NCBI GenBank assembly: GCA_002633005.1
Contig: NMRA01000028.1
Coordinates: 1,334,753-1,398,752, forward strand
DNA: 64,000 nt
DNA from: Phoronis australis
Taxonomy: Eukaryota > Phoronida > Phoronidae
Direction: 5' to 3'
The notes below the pieces were generated by a model. That model worked only from the letters and a program-made list of their open reading frames with translations. It made no database searches and was not told the DNA's origin. Positions 23,501 to 35,500 of the stretch are shown piece by piece. Positions within the stretch are counted from its first letter, which is position 1. Every line of letters starts with the position of its first letter. A program made the translations under genes and the position numbers.

Positions 23501-26500
23501 TGTAGTGTGTGTCAAAAAGCACAACTATCTGATGATGTGGCGGGACGTGGGATGAAGCCTCAAAAAAAAAACGAAGAAAAAACCCGGGAGATCCTCGACA
23601 AAACAGGGACACCTGGCAACAATGCTAACATGATACATGTCTATTTAGTCTGAGCACACCACCAATCAAAACAAGTAAAAATCCAGGTTAAAGTTTTGAA
23701 AACCTATCAGGACTTCACCATCACACTAATGCTAACATTGGAGACTAAAATGCCATTAGTTTTTCAGTAGCAAAAAATAATAGTGATTAAGCTAGACCTG
23801 AGTTGTCTGCAAAGGGGTCATTTTCGCCAGCAGTTAAGTATGTTTCCTCACCAACCGAATTGCTTTAAAGCAGAATTGATATTAAAATGCAACATTCTCA
23901 GTGGCCACATGTCTTTTGAGTTAAAGTGGCCTGGTTACAAAAGAGTGAATAAACCACCAATGAAAGCAATGGAAACTCCATCCATTTCATGGCACCTTGT
24001 ACTCCATTAATAAATTTGTACAAGAACCACTGGCGTCAACAGTTCTACCAATTACTGATCTAAGTTCCCTTTGCATGGAGCACAGCAACTGCTGCGTTAC
24101 CAATGACTTTGAAACAATAATAAACTGGTTGAAATCAATTGCAGTATCAAATACTGAACCTAGTGATTTATAGAAAAGTTTGGCTTCTGAAATTGAATTA
24201 CTTGCAAAAGGTTATTCAAGTTCATTTTTCCTGACTAAATACAATAAAAATTAGTAAAAAACGATGTAAATGGATTCGGTTTGTACACCAGTATTTCAAT
24301 TGTGTTGATCGCATTTACCTTAATGTAATCATCGTGATGAATAACTGATGTGTGAGTCTTGACGCCGGACATAGACCATACCAAAAAAAGTTGACTGTAT
24401 CAAATAAACACAGAAAAAATCAGGAACCCCAGTTGGGGATTTTTCTGTGCTTATTTGATACATTTCACTACTGGGAAACCTTGAAGCATCTTTGTATTTA
24501 CTATATATAAAAAAGCTGACAATGAGCTGAACTTTGATATCTAGATTTGGAAACCTCCGTTGAAACAAAACAAAATATTTGTAATGGACACGTGTAACTT
24601 TTCGCATTATAACATCACATTTTAGTGAATAAGCCTCAGAACACAGACTGCAATACTGCCAATGGTTAAGAGCAGTCCGACTTGAAATAAATGTTTCCTT
24701 CAATTAATCCTGCAAAATTCGATAGAAATCAGAATCCTAGCACATTTGTGTCCCATTGCAGACATTTGTAGTAAAAATTTGCCTGAAAACAAGAATCATT
24801 TCGAGCAATTTTCACATGGGAACAGCAAGACTGAAACAGTGCTTGAAATCCAAACAATGCAGGTTCAAGTGCCACTCAACAGAAACTATTTTTATCCAAG
24901 CCACAGACCCTATAGTGAAAAAATGAGTGAAAAATCACAGTTCTGACAGTTGGAAGACAAGTACCTGTGACCAGGGCAGCAGTGTCAGGAGAAATCACTC
25001 CAGACAGTAAATGGAAACTCAAATCCCTCAACAGCAGCTTCTACACAGCACTTCAACATAGCCCCAGGACAATGTCATTTTGCCAGGCCAGTGTATATTT
25101 ACCAAACATTCCTGTTGAAATCTATTGTCCACCTAAGTACAAATTACTGACCAGTTAACCCAAGACAACTGGTCAAACTCAGGACAGGGTCCAATGCAAC
25201 AAAACATACACTCCTGAATATTTAGATACTAGGTAATCCCTGTTCAGCTGACAAATAACCTGGGGGTACTTACTCCCATACAAAAGGTACAGGAGGTGTG
25301 CTTCCGAGGTCACTTTTCAATAAGCAGCTTTCTGAAAAAAACGTTCACTTTGGGAGTGCGAAATTTTACAAAAGGTTCTTTTCTCCAAATATACAAATCT
25401 ATTTCAAAAACTTACGTCGCAAACATGTGTTCATTTTTTGAAAACATGGTATCTATTCTTGTACTGTTTCCCCCTTTTTGAGTCCACCCATCACATGCTG
25501 TTGGTGGGTATCCTAACCAAAATTACAGCTATTCAATGGTCATCTTATAAAGACATAAAGGACACACAAAATGAAATTCCAAAATGACAACTGCATGAAA
25601 ACGTATGAATATAGAGTAGAGTCTGCTCATTAAGTCAAAGTAGGTATTTTGTCAAAAAATGGTACTGTGGTTTAAAAAAGAATAATATTTATACCTTCGT
25701 CTTTATATTTAAAGAGCAAAAACTTTCAAAAGGTTCTCTCGTTTACAATTTTTTTTCTTGCCTTACCATCCTGTTTACATAACCTGGACAAAGCCAGATG
25801 AGCTTCAACACAACTTGTCCACTTCCTGATACTAAAAGCCCAGAATAAAACATCTTTACCATATCTCTCACCTTCTTAGTAACAGCAAATTTGAGCATTT
25901 CAACGGTATACTATGGCACTCCTATGGCTGCCAAGTACTGCAGAACATCTCACTCCTTGCTCAGTATGTCAAGATTAAGCTGAACCAAGTGCTAACAGTA
26001 CCTGTGATGTTTATTGCACACTGCACAAGGCTAGCCGCAGATGTTTTTATCTACATGAACACCAACAAATCAAGTAGACATGGCAACCAAGCTAAAAAAA
26101 CTACTACTGCAACAAACTGCAACTAGCTTTGATTACTGATGAGAACTCCAGCAGGGTTGATCTAGGTGAGCAGGTGCTTTCTGATTGATAGACTAATAAT
26201 GAGAAAACACCTTAATGATTGACTCACAAATGTTTACGAACGTTGGTGTGCGTCATTTTCTGATTATTTATTAATATTTCCAATTAAGTACTCAATTTCA
26301 TTGTTATGATACATTGGCAACCAATACGATAAATTTCCAATAGGTTATAAAAAGCAATCAATCTGATATTTGTAGAAATTCAACACATCATCAACATTGT
26401 CTTAACGTAAAAAATACAAGAATGGTACAAACTTCACAAGTGAGTTCTCAGTTCATGCAAGATCAAATTAGCCACCTAAAAATTTTCCTCAATGCAATTA

Positions 26501-29500
26501 AAATTGCCATTTCAACAATTGTTTTAGCTAATAGCAACCTTTTGGAAAATGTTGTGTGCACTCAGTTGAACAGCAGTTGTGCTCAGTAGCGTATGACTGG
26601 CAGGTTTTTAAACTGGAAAGCAAAAGTTAAAGAGCTGGCAAGAATCAGATTTCCATTGCCAATATTACCCAGTTTTGCAGAACCACATCTGAGTTTCAAT
26701 CACCGCATTCAATCAGCACAAGATTGGGAAAGGTTAATGAAATAGGAATCCTTAATGTTTTGTGTAATTAATGCCAGGTAGATAACTATAGTCTACAACA
26801 TGTCACATGACTCCATCATAGTTACCTGGGCTGATGACTCAATTTCAGTCATTTGCTTGATCAACTGTTGAACCTGGGGCAGGGAGTCTCCAGCATCAGC
26901 AACTTTCTCAAGGCTCTCCAGATGGCGCTCAACAACAAACTGTACCTGAGGACAAGATGAAAAAATTTTAAATAATAATTAATAACGTTATTATTTAACC
27001 ATGCACTCACTCCTCAAGCACTCTAAAGCACAGCATTTATTACAGTTGAAGTTACAATTAACCCGCTGTATGTGGTCTATCATTATTCAAAAATTTGTTT
27101 TTGACATGAGCTTGCAGCTAGGAAACGACAAATGAAAGCGCTCCGAGGAGCGACACTTGGCAAAATTAACAGAAAAGACGACGATAGAGATGATGACAAA
27201 GATGACGAATATGACGACGATGGTGGCGATGATGAACAATTCAAGTAATGATAACATTCACAAGACGAACGTAGAGGCCAGACATCAGTAAGTATAGGCT
27301 ACAGTCTTGATCGACACTTGGCGAAATTAACTGAAAAGACAACGACGGAGATGATGACGATGGTGATGATGCTGCACAATATCACAACATTCATATGACG
27401 CACTTAGATGCCATAAATCAGTAAGAAATAGGCTACAGTCTTGTTCAATAGCAGCTAAAACGAACATCAATGCAGTAAGAGCGCTCAATAAAGGAACGTC
27501 GCTATCAGAAAATCTCAAAATAATTCAAAAAGTAGACGTCCTAGCAAAAAATGAATGATATCATCTGAAAGCCTGTTCCAAACTTATCTAAATTGATATT
27601 ATCACGCATTTCCATAAATTTTTTGAAAAAAATGTTGCGTTTTTTTAAAAGAAATTCAAAGTCAAATAACTCGAAAATGGTAAATCTGAGAGAAAAATTG
27701 GTTCCTTCGAAAGAGTATACCTCAGAGAATCCACATGCAAAAATTCATGTCATTTCCTCCTCAGGCCTTTATCCAGGATTTTGAAAATAGGGTGTCCAAA
27801 ATGGGGTTCCCAATATTCCAGGGCGTCCATGATTCCGACGCGTAACCTCCCACCCCCAGCAATACCCCCAAACACACAGATTTTTTTACAAAAAATGCAT
27901 AGATCAAGGTTTTTACATCTAAGTTTATAAAACAGCCTTCTATGGTGAGCATTTTTACTAAAAAAAACTGTAGACCAAGACTTTTACAATGCTGTCAATC
28001 AAGTGTCAAAACAGCATAATAATAATTGCAGGCGTTCTGATACATGTTGTACCAGACGTGCGCAGGCCTCGCATGTGGGCCCATTGCACTGATCACCTGG
28101 AAATATTTTTATGCTTTATTGACATATGGTTAAAACCGAGCTGAGGAGCTAGAAACCTGGCTCAAGGGTTTAGCAGTGTGACCAGGTGGGACAAAATAGC
28201 AACAATGCATATACTTTGTATATGCATTGTATATTTCTTCCTGCTTTGAAAAAAGAGCCCCACTGTGAGCCTCCAGAGGCTTCCTAGTAATCATTACAAT
28301 GTGTGAGTTCAAACTTGAAAGGTTCCTATTGACAGTGGGCGTCCAAATGATACATTGGGCGTCCTTGCCAGGGTGTCCAGATTAGTGCTAGCGTACATTT
28401 GGACGCCCAAGACGTACACTGCATAAAGGTCTGTTCCTCCTCCCGTTTAAATGGCACATCAGAACGACTGAAAATGGGTCAACATGCACCAGATCTGCCA
28501 TCTTGAAAGCAACTTCCTGTATATAATAGCATGTCATAAAAACTAATATCTGAAAAAATTCGAAAGAATTGGCCCTATAATGCGCCCTCTACAGGAGAAA
28601 ACGTTTTTTTCCGAAATCGAGGTGCGTATGCGCGAGTGCCAATATTTCCGCCATCTTTAAACAGAAATGAACAATTTCAGGTATACATGTAGTGCACATC
28701 CGTTCCAATAATTGTGCTGATTTTCAGCCCTGTACGTAAAAAATTGTAGCCTCCAGAAGCCTTTGAATCTTCAAATGAAAACAAAATGGCCGCCACAGCC
28801 GCCATCTTCGATCCGATTATGACGAAAAACAATAGGCTTCCAGACACTTCCGGAACTAAAAGTTATTTGTAAATTTCATGATGATCGGACGAAAATTGCA
28901 ACCTGTATCGAAAACAANCTGGGTAACCTTGAAGCGTCTTTGAATTTACTATATATAAAAAAGCTGACAATGAGCTGGACTTTGATATCTAGATTTGGAA
29001 ACCTCCGTGGAAACTAAACAAAATATTTGTAATGGACACGTGTAACTTTTCGCATTATAACATCACATTTTAGTGAATAAGCCTCAGAACACGGACTGCA
29101 ATACTGCCAATGGTTAAGAGCAGTACGACTTGAAATAAATGTTTCCTTCAATTAATCCTGCAAAATTCGATAGAAATCAGAATCCTACCACATTTGTGTC
29201 CCATTGTAGACATTTGTAGTAAAAATTTGCCTGAAAACAAGAATTATTTCGAGCAATTTTCACATGGGAACAGCAAGACTGAAACAGTAAAATGGTGCTT
29301 GACATCCAAACAATGCAGGTTCAAGTGCCACTCAACAGAAACTATTTTTATCCAAGCCACAGACCCTATAGTGAAAAAATGAGTGAACAATCACAGTTCT
29401 GACAATTGGAAGACAAGTACCTGCGACCAGGGCAGCAGTGTCAGGAGAAATCACTCCAGACAGTAAATGGAAACTCAAATCCCTCAACAGCAGCTTCTAC

Positions 29501-32500
29501 ACAGCACTTCAACATAGCCCCAGGACAATGTCATTTTGCCAGGCCAGTGTATATTTACCAAACATTCCTGTTTAAATCTATTGTCCACCTAAGTACAAAT
29601 TACTGACTAGTTAACCCAAGACAACTGGTCAAACTCAGGACAGGGTCCAATGCAACAAAACATACACTCCTGAATATTTAGATACTAGGTAATCCCTGTT
29701 CAGCTGAGAAATAACCTGGGGGTACTTACTCCCATACAAAAGGTACAGGAGGTGTGCTTCGGAGGTCACTTTTCAATAAGCAGCTTGCTGAAAAAAACGT
29801 TCACTTTGGGAGTGCGAAACTTTACAAAAGGTTCTTTTCTCCAAATATACAAATCTATTTCAAAAACTTACGTTGCAAACATGTGTTCATTTTTTGAAAA
29901 CATGGTATCTATTCTTGTACTGTTTCCCCCTTTTTGAGTCCACCTTTCACATGCTGTTGGTGGGTATCCTAACCAAAATTACACCTATTCAATGGTCATC
30001 TTATAAAGACATAAAGGACACACAAAATGAAATTCCAAAATGACAACTGCATGAAAACGTATGAATATAGAGTAGAGTCTGCTCATTAAGTCAAAGTAGG
30101 TATTTTGTCAAAAAATGGTGCTGTGGTTTAAAAAAGAATAATATTTATACCTTCGTATTTATATTTAAAGAGCAAAAACTTTCAAAAGGTTCTCTCGTTT
30201 ACAATTTTTGTTCTTGCCTTACCATCCAGTTTACACAACCTGTACAAAGTCAGATGAGCTTCAACACAACTTGTCCACTTCCCGATACTAAAAGCCCAGA
30301 ATAAAACATCTTTACCATATCTCTCACCTTCTTAGTAACAGCAAATTTGAGCATTTCAATGGTATACTATGGCACTCCTATGGCTGCCAAGTACTGCAGA
30401 ACATCTCACTCCTTGCTCAGTATGTCAAGAGCTGAACCAAGCCAAGTGCTAACAGTACCTGTGATGTTTATTGCACACTGCACAAGGCTAGCCGCAGATG
30501 TTTTTATCTACATGAACACCAACAAATCAAGTAGACATGGCAACCAAGCTCAAAAAACTACTACTGCAACAAACTGCAACTAGCTTTGATTACTGATGAG
30601 AACTCCAGCAGGGTTGATCTAGGTGAGCAGGTGCTTTCTGATTGATAGACTAATAATGAGAAAACACCTTAATGATTGACTCACAAATGTTTATGAACGT
30701 TGGTGTGCGTCATTTTCTGATTATTTATTAATATTTCCAATTAAGTACTCAATTTCATTGTTATGATACATTGGCAACCAATATGATAAATTTCCAATAG
30801 GTTATAAAAAGCAATCAATCTGATATTGGTAGAAATTAAACACATCATCAACATTGTCTTAACGTAAAAAGTACAAGAATAGTACAAACTTCACAAGTGA
30901 GTTCTCAGTTCAGGCAAGATCAAATTAACCACCTAAAAATTTTCCTCAATGCAATTAAAATTGCCATTTCAACAATTGTTTTAGATTAGCAACCTTTTGG
31001 AAAATGTTGTGTGCACTCAGTTGAACAGCAGTTGTGCTCAGTAGCGTATGACTGGCAGGTTTTTAAACGGGAAAGCAAAAGTTAAAGAGCTGGCAAGAAT
31101 CAGATTTCTATTGCCAATATTACCCAGTTTTGCAGATCCACCTCTGAGTTTTAATCACCGCATTCAATCAGCACAAGATTGGGAAAGGTTAATGAAATAG
31201 GAACCCTAAATGTTTTGTGTAATTAATGCCAGGTAGATAACTATAGTCTACAACATGTCACATGACTCCATCATAATTACCTGGGCTGATGACTCAATCT
31301 CAGTCATTTGCTTGATCAACTGTTGAACCTGGGGCAGGGAGTCTCCAGCATCAGCAACTTTCTCAAGGCTCTCCAGATGGCGCTCAACAACAAACTGCAC
31401 CTGAGGACAAGATGAAAAGATTTTAAATAATAATTAATAACGTTATTATTTAACCATGCACTCACTCCACAAGCACTCTAAAGCACAGCATTTATTACAG
31501 TTGAAGTTACAATTAACCAGCTGTATGTGGTCTATCATTATTCAAAAATTTGTTTTTGACATGAGCTTGCAGCTAGGAAACGACAAATGAAAGCGCTCCC
31601 AGGACTGACACTTGGCAAAATTAACAGAAAAGACGATGATAGAGATGATGACAAAGATGACGAATATGACGACGATGGTGGCGATGATGAACAATTCAAG
31701 TAATAGTAACATTCACAAGACGAACGTAGAGGCCAGACATCAGTAAGTATAGGCTACAGTCTTGATCGACACTTGGCGAAATTAACCGAAAAGACGACGA
31801 CGGAGATGATGACGATGGTGATGATGCTGCACAACATCACAACATTCATATAACGCACTTAGATGCCATAAATCTGTAAGAAATAGGCTACAGTCTTGTT
31901 CAATAGCAGCTAAAACGAACATCAATGCAGTAAGAGCGCTCAATAAAGGAACGTCGCTATCAGAAAATCTCAAATAATTCAATAAGTAGACGTCCTAGCA
32001 AAAAATGAATGATATCATCTGAAAGCCTGTTCAAAACTTATCTAAATTGATATTATCACGCACTTCCATAAATTTTTTGAAAAAAATGTTGCGTTTTTTT
32101 AAAAGAAAATCAAGTCAAATAACTCAAAAATGGTAAGCCTGAGAGAAAAATTGGTTCATTCGAAAGAGTATACCTCAGAGAATCGACATGCAAAAATTCA
32201 TGTCATTTCCACCTCAGGCCTTTATCCAGGATTTTGAAAATAGGGTGTCCAAAATGGGGTTCCTAATATTCCAGGGCATCCATGATTCCGACGCGTAACC
32301 TCCCACCCCCAGCAATACACACAGATTTTTTTTACAAAAAATGCATAGATCAAGGTTTTTACATCTAAGTTTATAAAAAAGCTTTCTATGGTGAGCATTT
32401 TTATTAAAAAAAGCTGTAGACCAAGACTTTTACAATGCTGTCAATCAAGTGTCAAAATAGCATAATAACAATTGCAGGCGGTCTGATACACGTTGTACCA

Positions 32501-35500
32501 GACGTGCGCAGGCCTCGCATGTGGGTCCATTGCACTGATCACCTGGAAATATTTTTATGCTTTATTGATATATGGTTAAAACCGAGCTGAGGAGCTAGAA
32601 ACCTGGCTCAAGGGTTTAGCAGTGTGACCACGTGGGACAAAATAGCAACAATGCATATACTTTGTATATACATTGTATATTTCTTCCTGCTTTGAAAAAA
32701 TAGCCCCCACTGTGAGCCTTCAGAGGCTTCCTAGTATTCATTACAATGTGCGAGTCCAAACTTGAAAGGCTCCTATTGACAGTGGGCGTCCAAATGATAC
32801 ATTGGGCTTCCTTGCCAGGGCGTCCTTGCCAGGGCGTCCAGATTAGTGCTAGCGTCCATTTGGACGCCCAAGACGTACACTGCATTAAGGCCTGTTCCTC
32901 CTCCCGTTTAAATGGCACATCAGAACGACTGAAAATGGGTCAACATGCGCCAGATCTGCCATCTTGAAAGCAACTTCCTGTTTTCTGACTTTATATAATA
33001 GCATGTCATAAAAAACTAATATCTGAAAAAATTCGAAAGAATTGGCCCTATAATGCGCCCTCTACAGGAAAAACGTTTTTTCACGAAATCAAGGTGCGTA
33101 CTGCGCGAGTGCCAATATTTCCGCCATCTTTAAACAGAAATGAACAATTTCAGGTATACATGTAGTGCACATCCGTTCCAATAATTGTGCCGATTTTCAG
33201 CCCTGTACATAAAAAATTGTAGCCTCCAGAAGCCTTTGAATCTTCAAATGAAAACAAAATGGCCACCACAGCCGCTATCTTCGATCCAATTATGACGAAA
33301 AACAATAGATTCCAGACACTTCCGGAACTAAGAGCTATTTGTAAATTTCATGATGATCGGACGAAAATTGCGACCTGTATCGAAAACAAACTCGATGGAA
33401 GAGCAACATGCTTGGCGAAATTTATTTCACCAAGTAACAAGCAGGTTTCAACTCTGCAGTTTTCTTATATTTTTGCTGAAAATTCAATTGTTTTACATCA
33501 CAAGAATTTTCCATCTTTACTGCAAATCTGCATCACGTGTGGTCAGCCTTCAAAACCAACTCCCCCATCAATGATGTCATACACCAGGAAATGACATCAC
33601 GACCAGTCTCCAGCATGGAGAAAAAACAGGGAACAACGAAGCAATAAATTTCAAGAGTTTTAATTACTAGGGAAATTCCACTAGAAAAATATCTCCAACT
33701 CTTTCAAAACAGTGAGGCATACAACTCATAAAACCAAGGCCAGTTTTGGAAGGGAAACAAAATACAAGCCAGTGACCACAAAAATACGTCACACAGCAGG
33801 CTAACTGCTACACCAGCCTCTTCACACTACTACATCATATACTAACCCATGTTGAAATCTGGAACTAAGCCTATGAACACAACATGTGAAGACAAATAAG
33901 AAAACGCAGCCTCAAATCCAAACAAAACATTGCATCAACTCTGAAAGAACTAAACTTTCCCAATATAAGAAAATCAACTGGGGGTAAATTGTGAAATAAA
34001 ACCATGAAACTTGATTACCGTATATCTCAGACAACAGAAATTTCCAAGCTCCACAGGATCAATATGTTCAAAAAGTCATGGCCATTTTGTATGTAAGCTT
34101 AATGTAGACCATTTGAATCAGTGAAACTTGTGCCAACTTTCCACTATGACATAAAGAAATGAATAATGTCCTCACAGTTAAAAATCACTGAATTGTTTTC
34201 AAACCTTGCTGCAGGCAAGTCAAACTCGTCATACAGCAAGGACTCAAAACAGGTTGTGTAAAACACTAATCTAATACTATGTATCCCCAGTCACAACTAA
34301 GGTTAAAAAATAAATAAAAACTGTAAGAACCTGATCAAGCATTTACCCACTCAAGATATCTACAGTGTAACTTTTCTGTTCATTTGTCAATAGACAGTCA
34401 AATGTCTATCATTCAACTGAGGCCATGCCCAGTGTGTCACAGTAGAATAAAAATACACAGTGTCCCCCCAGACACAAAAAGGCTTCCCCCACACACTATT
34501 GAAAGCCTGTTTATTAACTGCTCATATGATTCAGTGAACAAGACAGAGTTAACCTCCTTCCAGCAAATGCTTCAATGAGAGAAGCAAGCTCATTTCCATT
34601 AATTATTGAAGTTTTCAAAAATGAGTAGGAATGAAGAAATGCCAACAAAGCACTAAAGCTGCTTACTCATTAGAGTTAGTCCAGACTAGTTTGCGGTTGG
34701 AATATATTTTAGATCAGCGCGATAACCTCCGGACGAAATTGTCATCTTTCTCACTAGACTAGACTAACATTCCACCGTCCTTAAAGCTTCATCGAACCAA
34801 ACACAAGATGTTGCTATGCTGTAATACAATAGGAATCTGACAACCAGTTGCCACTTAAATTCTCATTCTGAGATTCGTTAAACTTTAAAATTATATAGTG
34901 AACAGTAAGTAGACAGAAACAGCAACAACATCGAGGGTGTGCGAAATGGCGGGAAGAACTCAGCACTTGCATGAAATGAAGGGATAAGTAATTAGTTTGG
35001 ATGATCAAGCAAAACAGTCCCGACCATATCTTTCACATCGTGCTTACGTAATCGGGCTAACTTTTGTACTATCGCTAGTCTGGTCTTTTCGAGCGTACTA
35101 ACTTTAGTATCGCACTAAATTTAGACCGGTCTAAATCACCTAGGTCTAAAATGCTTGTGGTCGAGAAAAAATGTTAGTCCACTCCACATTCCACAGTCAG
35201 TCTACAGTTTTTAGTAAAAATGCTCACTACAGAAGGCTGTTTTGTAAACTTAGACGTAAAAACCTAGGTATATGCATTCTAAAAAAATCTGTGTGTTTGG
35301 GGGGATTGCTTGGGGTGGGGGGTTATGCATTGGAATCATGGACGCCCTGGAATATTGGGAAACCCATTTGGACACCCTATTTTTGAAATCCTGGATAAAG
35401 GCCTGTCCACAGTACTAATCCCCAATGCAAAAGGTCCAAAGTTGGCAAAGTTAATTCAAGCCAGAGGGTCAAAGACATTGATTTAATACTGAATCATAAA

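Larger units (their letters stand above)
24471..28917. repeat. tandem duplication unit A (4.45 kb)
   Basis: Aligns collinearly with 28919-33389 over its whole length with scattered substitutions and small indels. It contains exon 9 copy A, GAT-rich repeats near 27180-27390 and a dispersed repeat near 27763-27985. The short open frames inside it recur in unit B only because of the duplication. Confidence 0.95.

Noticed and set aside
24329-24703. 124-codon minus-strand open frame across the unit A boundary
   Set aside because: It runs through the hairpin and into repeat sequence, has no domain, and its continuation is not conserved in unit B.
24746-29937. Pairs of similar short open frames in units A and B
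   Set aside because: They match only because the DNA is duplicated. Frames are interrupted or shifted by small indels between copies, as expected of non-coding DNA.
33259-33594. 111-codon plus-strand open frame beginning MATTAAIFD
   Set aside because: Most of it lies in repeat-like text also present at the end of unit A, where the frame differs. No recognisable domain or splice context.
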